Assembly (NCBI GenBank): GCA_022495995.1
Contig: JAFEMH010005406.1
Span: 1 to 64,000 of the forward strand
Source of the DNA: Adenophora triphylla var. japonica
Taxonomy: Eukaryota; Streptophyta; Magnoliopsida; Asterales; Campanulaceae
Length of the DNA: 64,000 bases
Direction of reading: 5' to 3'
Position 1 is the first letter of the stretch, and each line of letters opens with the position of its first letter. The notes beneath the pieces are model-generated. The model did no database searches. It saw only the letters and a list, made by a program, of their open reading frames with translations, and was not told the DNA's origin. Position numbers and translations under genes: made by a program. Below are positions 31,790 to 44,006 of the stretch, piece after piece.

Positions 31790-32228
31790 GCCCGACGATT
31801 ACTGGAAAGTATACTCTGATGGGTCGGCAACAAAGAACGTTAGTGAGGCTGGGATTGTATTGGTCAAGCCAGAATCAGGGACAGTCTACGAGGAAGCGTT
31901 AAGATTCAAATTTGAAGCATCTAACAACTAGGCCGAGTATGAAGATTTAGTCGCAGCCATCGAATATGCAAAGTGTTTTGGGGCAACCAAGATCGTGGCT
32001 TACTGTGACTCGCAGTTGATAGTGAATCAAGTTAGAGGAGAATATGAAGTCTTGAATCCCACCTTGGTCAAGTACTGCGACCTAGTGAAGGAGCTTATCA
32101 AAGACTTGGAATTTTGGGAGATACAGAGGGTTGGTCGAGATGACAATGAATTGGCCGACCTACTCTCAAAACTGGCTACATCGGACGAACAACATGTCTA
32201 CACCAAATGCTGGATTAAGGAAATGTGA
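31790..32228 (+). pseudogene. Second, archaeal-type RNase H of the host Tat element
   Basis: DYWKVYSDGSATKNVSEAGI has the first catalytic Asp in SDGS. FEASNN is followed by a TAG stop (31930) and then AEYEDLVAAIEYAK (catalytic Glu). AYCDSQLIVNQVRGEY carries the second Asp and GRDDNELADLLSKLA the last. A second RNase H of this kind after the gypsy-type one defines the Tat lineage. The single TAG is the main lesion. Confidence 0.85.
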
Positions 32229-33395
32229 GCCTATTTAGAAACCAGCGAGCTACCTGATGACGAGAAAGTAGCTCGAGCGATCAAGAAAAAGGCTTCGAGG
32301 TACGTTATTCAGGGAAACGTGTTATTCAGAAGGTCCTTTACTAAGCCTTTATTGAGATGTGTCCATCCCCAAGAAATTACCCAGCTGATGTACGAGGTAC
32401 GTAGTAGAGTTTGTGGTGGACACCCGGGGGTCAGAACCTTGGCCGATAAGTTGATAACATTGGGCTACTATTGGCCGCACATGAGGGCTGACGCTCATGA
32501 CTTCGTTCAAGGGTGTGATCAGTGTCAAAGGATTGTCGATCTACCTCACTTGCCCACCATCGAGCAAACTCCAGTGGTCGCAACTTGGCCCTTCAATATC
32601 TGGGGAGTAGATTTGAATTGTCCCTTCCCACTCACCCTAGGAAATTGCAAGTATGTGATTGTTGCTATTGATTACTTTACAAAGTGGGTCGAGGCCAAGC
32701 CATTAGCCAGGATTACAGAGGAGAATGCCATCAACTTCATTCACGACTTCATTTGGTGTCAATTTGGGATTCCTCGAGCTATAGTCTCAGATAACGGGCT
32801 ATACTTCTCCACAACCTTCGAAGAAGAGTTGAATAGTGTTGGAGTCAAGCATTGGAAGTCGTCTGTCGCCTATTCCCAAGGAAATAGGCAAGCCGAAGCA
32901 GCAAACAAGTTGATCCTCTCTGCACTCAAGACGGGTTTAGTTGGTCGACGAAGCAACTGGTTGGATGAACTTCCCATCGCCCTCTGGGCAGTCCGCACAA
33001 CCACTCGAGGGCCTACGGGTGAAACCCCTTTCGCTCTTGTATATGGATCAGAGGCCATGGCACCGGCCGAGCTACAATTCCCTACAGCAAGCGTAGTTTT
33101 CTTTGATCAGGAGAAGAATGACACCAATAGGTTGATCGACTTGGATTTGCTAGAGGAGAAGCGAGATGCAGCTCAGTTACGGATGATCAACTATAAGCTG
33201 AAAACTAAGAGCTACAACGATAAAAAAGTAAAGATAAGATCATTCCAAGTAGGCGACCATGTATTAAGGAGGATCGAGTCAACTGGAAGAAGAACTCAGA
33301 TGAACAAGTTATCTCCCAACTGGGAAGGTTCCTACATCATTACTCGAGTTTTTAAGGAAGGAACTTACATGATCGCTCGTCTAGATGGTGAGTAG
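32229..33395 (+). CDS. Integrase of the host Tat element, nearly intact
   Basis: The open frame from M 32319 (358 codons) holds His35 in CGGHPG and Cys66/Cys69 of the zinc-binding module. The catalytic triad is Asp98 (WGVDLN), Asp158 (SDNG) and Glu193 (AEAANK). The C-terminal domain has KVKIRSFQVGDHVLRR and LSPNWEGSYIITRV and ends ARLDGE with a TAG. Asp-Asp-Glu spacing is normal. GVDLN replaces the usual G-D-[IL]-GPF, a mild change. The N-terminal linker (about 32229-32318) is open in the same frame after a TGA at 32226. It was part of the gag-pol polyprotein, so it has no start of its own. Confidence 0.85.
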   Translation, partial: AYLETSELPDDEKVARAIKKKASRYVIQGNVLFRRSFTKPLLRCVHPQEITQLMYEVRSRVCGGHPGVRTLADKLITLGYYWPHMRADAHDFVQGCDQCQRIVDLPHLPTIEQTPVVATWPFNIWGVDLNCPFPLTLGNCKYVIVAIDYFTKWVEAKPLARITEENAINFIHDFIWCQFGIPRAIVSDNGLYFSTTFEEELNSVGVKHWKSSVAYSQGNRQAEAANKLILSALKTGLVGRRSNWLDELPIALWAVRTTTRGPTGETPFALVYGSEAMAPAELQFPTASVVFFDQEKNDTNRLIDLDLLEEKRDAAQLRMINYKLKTKSYNDKKVKIRSFQVGDHVLRRIESTGRRTQMNKLSPNWEGSYIITRVFKEGTYMIARLDGE

Positions 33396-33617
33396 TTGAA
33401 GCACCCGTGGCATGCTACACACCTTATCAGATACTACTTCTAGTTCAGTCTTCTAGCTCATTTGTCTAGTTCAGTTTCAGCTTAGTTTCTGTTTTTCCAG
33501 TTTGAAGTTTAGTTTCAGTTCTAGCTCCCCGTTTTCTATGCAATCGTGCTACTACTTCAATAAAATTGCAGTTCTATTCAACCAAAAATTGTGTTACGAT
33601 TGTGCATCGATTCTAAC

Positions 33618-34080
33618 AGGCTCGATTCTTAATCAGTCTCGTCCATTTAACAAGTCCGACTTATAGTCAACTTCGTTCTAAAAGGCTCGACTCTTAGTCA
33701 GCCTCGTTCCTTTAAACAGGCTCGATCTTAATCAGTCTCGTTCATTTAACAAGTCCGACTTACAGTTGGCTTCGTTCTATTAGGCTCGACTCTTAGTCAA
33801 CCTCGTTCCTTTAAGTAGGCTCAATTCTTAATCAGTCTCGTCCATTTAACAAGTCTGTCTCATAGTCGACTACGTTCTAACAGGCTCGACTCTTAGTCAG
33901 CCTCGTTCCTTTAAATAGGCTCGATTTTTAATTAGTCTCGTTCATTTAACAAGTCCGTCTCTTAGTCAACTACGTTCTAACAGGCTCGACTCTTAGTCAT
34001 CCTCGTTCCTTTAAACAGGTCCGACTCTCATTCGACCTTGATCTAAACTGATTCGACTCTTAGTCAATCCCATTATCAAA
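33618..34080. repeat. 100-bp higher-order tandem repeat in the 3' UTR
   Basis: Four copies of a unit of about 100 bp, plus a degenerate fifth. Each is made of three related 33-bp subunits with the frame [AG]GCTCGAcTCTTAgTCAgcCTCGTTCcTTTAA. Copies start near 33618, 33718, 33817 and 33917. The array lies between integrase and the antisense gene of the host Tat element. Confidence 0.85.
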
Positions 34081-34297
34081 TGAGCCAAGCATTAGGTCGA
34101 CTTTATTCCTAAAAGTAGTCCGACCAAAGGCTCATAGAGATCTCATTTATCCTATCAAATCTAGTTCGACATACATTCATATGAAGATCAAAAGCAAAAG
34201 ATTCAAGTATAAAAAGTCAGCTACGATTAAACTAAGAGCAAGTCCCCCAAAGTGGGCCAGGACTTAGCACACACACACTTCAAAAATAACACCAAAA

Positions 34298-35277
34298 TTG
34301 TCACAGCCAGAATCACAACTGATATCCAAGGTGATAACAGCACCAACAATAGCACTTGGGATAGCACACACACACTTCAAAAATAAAAACAATTTTGTAA
34401 AGAGATTGCAGCGGAATAATAACACCAAAATTGTTTTTCTCAAGTTATATAAATATAACTTGAGGATGCCTCTTAGGCAAGACTTTATAATCACTATGAA
34501 CAATGCATTTACAAAGCCGAAATGTTCCCTATGGCTATAACAATATAAGATCTATGGAACAAGAGATAAAGAACGAAATACTATCCTAGCCTTCACACAA
34601 CTTGATACCAATGTAATCAAGTGCGAAATTACAAGGGAGGAAGGATGAAAGGAACTAAACAAAGAACTCTATCTCTAATGCTTCGAAGGTGTGTATGAAA
34701 TGGCGTATCTTGGTGTGTCTTCAATTGAAACCTTCCAATCATATTTATAGTCCTCAAATACTTGAAGGCTACTCAAATAAATAGCCTTGGGGCTGCCTTG
34801 ATCGTTGAGGGAGAGTGGGGAAGTGGTTGGAGTGTTCCTCAATTTAAGCACCCACTTTCCTTCAAAATAGCAACCGTGTTGATTGATCACCAAGTCCAAG
34901 CTTTAACTCCTTGTACTCTCAAGCTTTATCCATTTTGTACTCTCTTTGAATCAGCAACAAAACCTTTGAATAAGTCTTCCCACGTTTTTAATGTTTGATA
35001 ACTCAAAGAAGGTCTTGGACGGTTTATGCATAAAATGTTATTTATGCATAAATCTTTCTTTTCTAAATTCCCCATGTTTCTAGCTCATTCTCCAATCATA
35101 TTGCAACCTGAAATATGGACATACACTATAGACTATACAAATCATATTAGCACATTAGTCCATTAATGAATCAATGAGAAATATACAACTATGTAAATTC
35201 CATCACAGGAAATCATCCGCGATATCAACTAGAATCTGGGAAATCATCTACGATATCATCTGCAGTTTACACTAACA
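34298..35277 (-). repeat. 3' LTR of the copia element
   Basis: 980 bp. On the minus strand the polypurine tract AACTAAGGGGGAGAT (35278-35292) precedes TGTTAGTGTAAACTG. It contains a GCAGCGGAATAATAAC word near the plus-strand left end, shared with the second SIRE-type LTR near 61040. Confidence 0.92.
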
Positions 35278-35873
35278 ATCTCCCCCTTAGTTGGATATTT
35301 CTTCTCAAACCTAATGTGCTGCTCACCTGCAATATGTCAGTCCATAAACATATACACAAAGCATAGAAACAAAGTATAACATCTCCACGAAAATTAACTC
35401 CCCCTTAATCAAGAAGCTAATCTAAACAATGATTTATCAAAATAAACTAATTTATTTCAAACTTAAAAAAGTTTTTGAAATAAACTAAGTTCAAACAAAA
35501 CCATAAACCATTGTAGCAAAATATCATCCAAGTAAACAAAACACCCTTACTATTAAAGTTTTAAACAAACCAAATAAAGTGTTATGCAACCAACATAAAC
35601 AAAAAGCAAATTGGTTAGGAACCACATCACCAAATAAAAAGAAATTGTTTTAGGACACCACAAACCAAATCCACCAACAAGATAGTGGCAACATCAACCT
35701 TCAGGTTTAACAACCTTCAGGTTTCAGTTTTCTTCTTCTTCAAACCCCTCTTCTTCTTCATCTTCCTCCTGATCTCCTTCCCTATCACCTCCACCATCAC
35801 TTGGGCCAGCACTGGTGGTAGCACCTGTAGTAACACCAGCTCCAGATGTTGCAGCAGCAGATCCTCCTCATAT

Positions 35874-37590
35874 TTAGGAAGAAATTTCATCAATGAAAGT
35901 ATCAGTAGCCTGCTTAAGCTTAGCCCATCCCTCAACGAGTTCTCCCATTGCACTTGACAGTTTGTGCAAGAAGTTGAGCACTTTTATCTTTGGGATTGAT
36001 GGAGAAGTGTTGCCCAGAAGATTTATCATATTGGACAGAATACTTGCAGCATCAGTTCCTACAAAAGTATTAGGGGCAACACCTGGGGAAGCACTTGAGA
36101 TATCACGTGAGATAGTACCAGGAAGAACAGAGGCAGTTTCATCAGATTTTTTCCAAGGAAGATCTTTTGTATACCTGTTACCCTTTTTCAGTTGTTGATC
36201 AATGGTATAATACTCAGGTTCAGAGGTAGAAACATCAGAGGCTTCAATAGGCAAGGATTGAAAAACTAAGACTTTGAAGATTAAAGAAGGATAGGGGAAA
36301 AAGCTAATGTTCATTTCTTTCTTTCTACCCCACGAGGCTAAGTGTTTGAACACTAATCTTCTAAAGTTATTCCTTAGGTTTTTACCCAATCTGTACAAAA
36401 CATTAGCATGCTCCAATGTAACAATAGGTTCATTCGTAGTAGGGAGCCAATTGAAGATGCAAAGCTTGTGAAGCACAGAGTACAGAGAAGTAAGTCTAGA
36501 AGTATGAAGTTTTTCCTTTAAAGGCCAGGACTGAAGTTTGTTGTGTGTGAGAAGCTTGACCATTTCATCCCTATTAACCCTAATGCTCTCGTCATCTAAA
36601 TTTGGGAGGCCTAAAACATTGTTAATAAGGGATGGAGTAAATGAATAAACCTTACCCCTCACAAAAACTTTCCCAAATTTCTCAGATCCTTCATTATCCA
36701 AATGAGCATGAATATTAGCAAAAAAGTTTTTCGCAACACTTTCAATAAAAACTGAGGCATGGTTATTTGCCTTAAGAAAATTCATGTCCTTCAAAAATTG
36801 AACCATCCCTTCCTTTTCTAACTGACCCTCATCAATGTGCTTTTCTTTTAACAATTTCTTACTTGAATTATTCAGCCAAAACTCCATGTTTTCCTTCTTA
36901 TAAAATTCCAAAGTAAGAAATGGTTTTGGAAAAGTTTTATCCTCTTCTTCGACTAAACTCATCACCAGATAATTCATTATCACTAGGAGAAGATTGTGTA
37001 GGAACAGAGGAGGGGGCAGGTGTTACCTCAGATGATATTCTCTTCCTGGTAGCACCTTTGGTAGCACTCACAGAAACCTTGGCCTTGCCTTTTCTCTTTT
37101 GAAAATCAGACAATATTTCCTCCTCTTCAGCATCCACCCAGGCTTCAAACGAGTCCACAGAAGGTTCCTTCTCCCTTGTTGCATCAAAATTCTCGTCACT
37201 CACATGAGGTGATGACATTTCCAAGGAGCTTTCTGAGACTTCAACCGGATCAGAGGTAGTATTTGATGCAGCTTTAGACCTGATTGACCCGATTCGATTT
37301 GAGGACCTCCTCTTTGCAACCTGAGGAGACAGTTTTGCTGTGGTAGCTTTTCCTTTCCTCTTCTCTTTTGGTTTCGCTGGAATGAGGGTGACTTTGGAAA
37401 TGCCATGTTCGAATGAGGATATAGAGGCAGCAGCTGGAACTACAGCCATTATTGGAGGAGAAGAGCTTGGTGTAATCATGGGAGAGGTTTCCATGGCTAC
37501 ACGAGAAGCTACAGAAGGGGCAATACTTGGGGAGATGTCCATTTGGTCAGTGTGAGAGGGTTCGATGTTGGTTTTGGATGGAGAGGCCAT
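35874..37590 (-). pseudogene. Envelope-like gene of the SIRE-type element, frameshifted
   Basis: Two minus-strand frames (36937-37590, 217 codons; 35874-36983, 369 codons) overlap by 47 bases in different phases, best read as one gene with a 1-base shift near 36960. The first part is Ser/Pro/Lys-rich with nuclear-localisation-like runs (KEKRKGKATTAK). The second has KVFVRGKVYSFTPSLINNVL, the hallmark of the putative plant transposon protein domain found in SIRE and related elements, and a C-terminal helix. I see no clear signal peptide, and the name envelope-like comes only from its position after pol. Its role is unknown. Confidence 0.75.
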
Positions 37591-37599
37591 GGAAATTTT

Positions 37600-38870
37600 T
37601 TGGAAATTTTTGGAAGGATTTTGACCTAGGTTGGGAGTAAGGACGACAACGCTGGAAAGGGGGTTTAAAGGGAGAGAGAGTAACGGTTAGAGAGATAAAG
37701 AAGGAGTTAGAGATAAAATAGGGGATTAAAGAGAAAGAAATGGATAGGAAACATGGTAAATAAATTGATTTGACAAGTAAATCCCATCCAACTTAAACCC
37801 TATAAACCCTCTCCCTTATCCCTATTAAAAAACAACTCCTAATTAATCTAAACCACACATTTTAAAACAAACTAACCACCAACATTTTAAAAACCCCAAC
37901 AAATCAAAAAACACACGACAGTTTAAAAAAAAATATAATATTTTTTTTAAGTATAACGAAAAATAAAAAATGAAAAAGAGTAAACAAAATATTTTGTAAC
38001 TATATCCGAAAATTATGAGTACAAAATCAAAATAAATATGGATTAGTTACTCACCAATGTTTACCTAAAATAAAGGAAACTTGTTGAAGACGTTTTCAAA
38101 ATCGTAAACTCTTTAATTAAAAAAGACTTTCAGATTTTGAAAAATTAATCAACAAAATTTCGAAAAATAAGAAATAAAAAAAACTACTATAGCACACACT
38201 AATGTGTTAAGGCATGGATAACACATGTGATATAAATCCCCTTGATAAATATTTTCATTTTCAAACACTTAAGGCATAATAAGCTTAGCCTTTTTCAGGC
38301 ACTTCAGGCATAACAAGCTGAGCATTTTTCATGCACTTTAGGCATTATAAGCCTATATTTTTAAAGTACATTGCTTGTTATAAAAGATCAATACACTTTT
38401 TTAAACAAGAAAGCATTGTAGTAACGAGCTCCGTGCTTCGAGTTATAATTCAAATGTAAAGATAAAGTGATTTATGCCTTTCAAGTAGGGTACACTGTAG
38501 TAGCGAACTCCATGTCTCTAATACTAAGCATAAATCACCTCATACATTCTCATTGGCAAGAGTACATCGTTGCAGCGAACACCGTACCACGAGCTCGAGA
38601 AAATAGTATGGAAATAATTGCCTTTGCCTTTTATTTATCATATACAAAAATTAGTGACTTTGTCACTTTAAGCACAAGAAGGGGAGTGATATCAAACATG
38701 TTAACCCAAGTGATAACCTACCATAACAAAAAGGTCAGCATGTGCCAAGGTTAGAACTAAGCTAACTAGATTAAAAAAATATAAAAGAATGTTTTTTAAA
38801 TAAACAGAAAAAATACAGTAATATACAAGTGTTACCCTGCGTGATAACATCACCTGGGGTAGCACAGACA
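37600..38870. other. Non-coding spacer between RNase H and the envelope-like gene
   Basis: AT-rich DNA without a supported ORF. From about 38190 to 38600 there are diverged repeats of about 45 bp (ACTTAAGGCATAATAAGC, CTTCAGGCATAACAAGC, CTTTAGGCATTATAAGC) and of a TAACGAGCTCCGTG-like word. Confidence 0.6.
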
Positions 38871-38877
38871 AACAGAC

Positions 38878-39597
38878 TCAGAGGTTACAAAGATCAATAG
38901 ATCTTTTCAAACTAGAAAATCTCTCGTGGTCTAAGGCCTTGGTAAAGATGTCAGTCAGTTGGTACTTAGTATCAATATGATCAATGTTAATTTGGCATTT
39001 ATCTACCATATCTCTAAGAAAATGATGACGTATGTCTACATGCTTTGTACGGGAATGCTGAACAGGATTTTTTGAAATGTTGATAGCACTTAGGTTATCA
39101 CAGTACATAGTCAAAGAATTACTCTCTAGGCCATAATCATCTAGCATATGTTTTAGCCAAATAAGTTGTGAGCAACAACTACCAGCTGCAACATACTCAG
39201 ACTCAGCCGTGGAAAGAGAGACACAATTTTGTTTACGACTATACCATGAAACTAAATTGTTACCCAAGTAAAAGCACCCCCTACTAGTACTCTTCATATC
39301 ATCCATATCCCCCGCCCAATCCGAGTCGCTAAAGCCTACCAAATTGGTATTAGTATCCTTACTAAACCAAATCCCTAATTCACTTGTTCCCGAAACATAT
39401 TTAATTGTTTTTTTTTTGACAGAATTAAGGTGGGAGACTTTAGGATTGGCTTGATAACGTGCACAGAAGCACAAGCTAAACATGATATCAAGATGACTAG
39501 AAGTGAAATAGAGAAGGCTACCTATCATAGAACGATATAGAGTAGGATCAACATCCTCACCTACTTGGTCTCTACCAAGTTTAAGAGAAGAACACAT
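38878..39597 (-). pseudogene. RT C-terminus and RNase H of the copia element
   Basis: DPTLYRSMIGSLLYFTSSHL begins the region after RT. The RNase H part has VGFSDSDWAGDMDDMKSTSR (first Asp), TAESEYVAAGSCCSQLIWL (Glu) and MYCDNLSAINISKNPVQHSR (Asp), then HVDIRHHFLRD and QLTDIFTKAL, as in intact copia elements. The frame is open for 239 codons. It is cut off from upstream RT by stops and a frameshift between 39600 and 39930. Confidence 0.9.
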
Positions 39598-41620
39598 AGG
39601 GATTTTTTAACTTTTTGCCCCCTCCAACCCAAACTGTTACTAGGCTTTTTGCATACTTGCTTTGTGAAATAAATATCCCTTCAATTGATTGTTTCACCTG
39701 CAAGCCTAGAAAGAATGTTAACTCACCAATCATGCTCATTTCAAAAGTTGATGTCATAGCCTCTACAAAATCTTTTAAACAAGTTTTAGAAGTAGGGCTA
39801 TAGACTATGTCATCAACATAGATTTGAACAATGAATGTTTCTTTGCCATGCCTTAGGATTAATAAAGTCCTATCTGCTTCACCTCTTGTAAAACCATATT
39901 CAAGTAAGAAAGAGGTTAAGCGACCATATCATGCACGTGGAGCTTGTTTCAAGCCATATAAGGCTTTATTAAGTCTATATACGTGGTTTGGTAGATGAGG
40001 ATCTTCAAATTCTTTTGGTTGTTCAACATAAATTTCTTCTTTTAAATAACCATTTAAAAAGGCAGCTTTAACATCCATTTGAAACAAGGTAATTTTTAGA
40101 TAATAAGCTATTGCCAAGAGGAGTCTTATGGATTCTATTCTAGCAACGGGAGCAAAGGTCTCATCAAAGTCAACACCTTCAATTTGGGTGTAACCTTGAG
40201 CTACGAGACGAGCTTTGTTCCTAACAATATTTCCTTGCTCGTCGGATTTATTTTTGAAAATCCATTTTGTACCAATTACATTAGTGTTAATGGGACGTGG
40301 TACTAAACACCAAACTTCATTACGAGCAAATTGTTCAAGTTCCTCTTGCATGGCATGTATCCAAAAATTATCTTTTACAGCTTTGGAAATATTTTCGGGT
40401 TCTAAAGAGGAAACAAAACAGGAATATTTTACCTTATGGTATGTGGTGGACATGCACACATACCTCACCATTTCACGGTTACTAAATGGCTCATTATTCC
40501 TTGTTCGTACCCCTTCATTTGCTTCTCCAATAATCTGAGAAGAAGGATGATCTCTTATGATCCTAGCTGGTGGATCCCTTCTTAAATCTTCATGTACATG
40601 AGCATTATCATCAGACTGTTCATCATTTTCAGTTGCTGGACTGGTCTTAGGTGATATCGGAGATGCTATCCCTTCAGTGGCAACACACTGGTCAGCACAC
40701 GTGGTATCACTTGATTTATTTTGTTCCTCCAGCTCTTCCAGCAATATCAATGGAGATTCCTGCACTCCATCACCTGTAACACTTGCTAAGTCATCAAAAA
40801 CAACGTTAACTGATTCTTGAATGGTTTTTAACCTAAGGTTATAAACCCTATATGCTCGACTATCCTGAGCATACCCAAGAAATATAGCCTTATCACTTTT
40901 TGAGTCAAATTTAGCTAAGTAATCCCGATCATTTAGAACAAAACACACACACCCAAATGTATGAAAGTAATGAACTTTTGGTATCCTACCATTCAAAATT
41001 TCATAAGGTGTCATTATAGTATCGGGTCTTAGAAAAACTCTATTGGCTGTGTGACAAGCCGTGTTTAAGGCCTCAGCCCAAAATCTTTTTGAAATTCTTT
41101 TTGAAAACAACATCACACGTGCCATTTTAAGTAAGGTCCTATTTTTCCTTTCAGCCACACCATTTTGTTGATGTGTTTTAGGAGCAGAAAACTCATGTTT
41201 AATTCCTTTTAATTCACAAAAAGTAAAAAATAATGAATTATGAAATTCCGTTTCATGATCAGACCTTATTCGCATGATAAGAGCATAAAATATGTTTTTG
41301 ATTTTAGCATGTAAGATCTTAATTTTTTCAAAAGTTTCTGATTTTTCTTTCAAAAAATATACCCATGTAAATCTAGAAAAATCATCAACTATGACAAAAG
41401 TATATCGCTTGCCTCCTAAACTGTCTACCTCAACTGGACCCATTAAATCCATATGCATAAGTTGGAAACAGTGCATTGTCCCAGAATACTCCTCATTGTG
41501 TTGGGTAGCACTATGGGCAGCACGTGTCTGTTTACCTTTGAGACAATCTTCACATATGATTTTCTTACTTATGTCCAGACTAGGTATACCACTTATAGCT
41601 TCAGCCTTAATAAGTTTCAC
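39598..41620 (-). pseudogene. Integrase and reverse transcriptase of the copia element
   Basis: The 563-codon frame 39929-41620 holds CEDCLKGKQ (end of the zinc module) and the integrase core with Asp58 (HMDLMGP), Asp121 (IRSDHETEF, His replacing the usual Asn/Arg) and Glu157 ([10 protein letters not shown]). A variable acidic linker follows, then RT from WCLVPRP through GTKWIFKNK and [20 protein letters not shown] to [20 protein letters not shown]. It stops at KQAPRA. The RT YVDD motif lies further on, near 39818, in a shifted frame. The protein is nearly full-length but cannot be made uninterrupted. Confidence 0.9.
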
Positions 41621-41626
41621 AATGTT

Positions 41627-42928
41627 TCAAAAATGGGCATGACCCAACTTTTGATGCCACAAGGTAGCATCATCAACTCTCACAGAATGACACACTTGTT
41701 TATCCTCAAAAAGATAACAGTTATTACTTGACCTAGTACCAGTCATAACACAATTATTGGTACAATCAAAAACTTCACAAGTGTTTTTATTGAATTTCAC
41801 TTCAAGATTGTCATCACAAAGTTGGCTAATACTAATTAAATTAGTTACAACTCCATCAACATGCAAAGTATTTTTCAAAGCAGGAAATCTAGGTATATTT
41901 AAAATGCCTTTTCCTACTATATTACTCTTGCCACCACCACCATATGTTACACTATCACCATGAATAGGTTCATATTCTTTTAAAAACATTTTTGTTCATG
42001 TCATGTGATATGAACAACCACTATCAAAATACCATGAACCTTCAAAATTAGTTTTTAAGGCAATGTACACAACATCACATACCAGGTTAGACTTAGGTTT
42101 CCACACTTTTCTACTTTGATAATTTCTCTTCTGACTGCCAGTGATATCTGACGTGCTAGGCAACACTTCAGGTATCACAGAGGAACTGGACTGTTTCTTT
42201 AAAAGAGTTTTACAATCATTTTTCAAATGTCCAGTAGAGTAACAGTAGTTACATATATAAACCTTGTCAGAAGGCTTATCAAAAGACATTAGTTCGACAT
42301 TGTCTTTTTCTTTAACAAAAACTAATTTATCTTTCTTATTAGCCAAAGTAGATGTAATAGCATTTACGGACTCTTGAAAACCCATACATGCCTTGTGTGG
42401 TTTGCTCAACCCAAGAATTGTATCCAACTTGGAAGAACATGTGTTGAGTTTCTTAAATGTGGCCTCAGCTAGAGTAACCTTGGCCTTGACTTCGTCTAGC
42501 TCCACATCCTTCTTTGTGAGTTGGACTTCTAATATAGTCAAGCCATCAGTCAGATCTTGAACCTCTTTGGACAGAGAAACCACCTTCTTGTTCTCTTTCT
42601 TCCATTCGTCAACCAATTCTTTGCAAAGGTTCTTAAGACCACAAATGAGTTCATCCTTGTTGAACTCAATACTTTGTTCACCCTCTTGTGAACTACCTGC
42701 ATCCATGTTAACAGAACCCACCAAACAAACAGCATTAATTAAATTGAAATCTGTATACCTGCTGGATGATATCTCAGGTGCTATCCTCTCTTGGATATCA
42801 CATGAGGTATCACTGACAGAGTCAGAGTCACAATTTGTGACCATCGTTGTTGTTTGATTTGAATCTTTAGATTGATTGGTCTCCTCATCTTCATTATCAC
42901 TGAGGGATACCCATAGGTTCTTCCCCAT
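41627..42928 (-). pseudogene. Gag C-terminus, protease and integrase N-terminus of the copia element
   Basis: The frame 41996-42928 has a Glu/Lys-rich coiled region (KNLCKELVDEWKKENKK) and a zinc knuckle YICNYCYSTGHLKNDC near 42260-42215. It ends in the protease active site WYFDSGCSYHMT, with Asp-Ser-Gly at 42017-42025. A stop at 41996 interrupts. The next frame (41627-41989) continues protease (VTNLISISQLCD) and begins the integrase zinc module at WHQKLGHAHF. Confidence 0.85.
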
Positions 42929-43966
42929 CTTCCTTAGTGTGTTGGCACACTCGTTTGAGTAATGACCCCATCCAGAGCATGCATGACATTGGATTGATTC
43001 AAGGTATTTTGGATCAGATCAAGATTGATCTGATGATGCTCTCCTTATGGGACCACCTTTCTGAGTAGATGAAAATGTCCTCTTCTGCATTGAATTGTAC
43101 ACCTTGGTTTGTTGCTCTTTAGCCTTCACCTGCACATTTTCTTTGTTAAATTTTCGTAACATAGAGTTATATTTCCTAGCAACCAAGGCAACACTAGCAT
43201 CTTCACCTAATTCCTCAAAAATTTCATTCTCCTCATCAGTTGATATACTAGAGGATTAAACTTTTAAAGCAACACTCTTGCATTTAGAAGCTTCACTTTG
43301 CTCAGCACGGTTTGACTCAACAAATTTTAAAATGCTCATTAAGGAATTGATGTCCATAGTAGAAAGGTTCTGTGCCTCTTCTATAGATGAAACCTTTATA
43401 TTAAAATGCTCAGAGAGAGTTCTAATAGCCTTTAAAACCAATTATTTATTTGTAAAAGGTTCACCTAAAAGTTGACACTCATTAGCAATGTAAAACAATT
43501 TTTCAAAATAAGAGGAAATGGTATCATTTTCACCCATTCTCAACCTTTCAAATTTGCTAGTTAGACCACTAAGTTTGTTTTCAAGCACACTAGAATCACC
43601 TTCACAAAACCTTTGTAAAATATCTCAAGCTTCTTTAGCTGTTGAACTATTTTGAACAAGTTTAAAAATGTGCATGTCAACCCACTCAAAAATAGCATTA
43701 AGAGCTTTCTCATTATAGTTAGCTAGGGTGATCTCTTCATTAGTCCACTTGGTGTCAGGTTTAACCTGGATTTCACCATCCTCATCTGGAGGTAAAAGTG
43801 GAAGAGAGTACCCATTAACTATAGATCGCCAAGCTCGAAGATCAACTGATTTGATATGCGAGCGAAGACGGATCTTCCAATATGCATAATTCGAACCATC
43901 TAAAACATGAAGATGTTTTTGGTTTGGATTTGCAGGATCATAAGCCATGACACCTAGACCAAGCAC
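42929..43966 (-). pseudogene. Gag N-terminal part of the copia element
   Basis: M at 43945 or 43966 starts AYDPANPNQKHLHVLDGSNY, YAYWKIRLRSHIKSVD, the usual start of copia gag (UBN2 family). Stops near 43625, 43442, 43257 and 43020 break it. Between them MDINSLMSILKFVESNRAE and an additional zinc knuckle QCHACSGWGHYSNEC (about 43000-42950) are readable. The start lies about 30 bases inside the PBS, normal spacing. Confidence 0.85.
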
Positions 43967-43986
43967 TTAGTATAGTCAAATGACCT

Positions 43987-43998
43987 GCTCTGATACCA
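43987..43998 (-). other. Primer-binding site of the copia element
   Basis: On the minus strand TGGTATCAGAGC, the complement of the initiator Met tRNA 3' end, lies eight bases after the 5' LTR. Confidence 0.95.
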
Positions 43999-44006
43999 AT
44001 TGAAAT

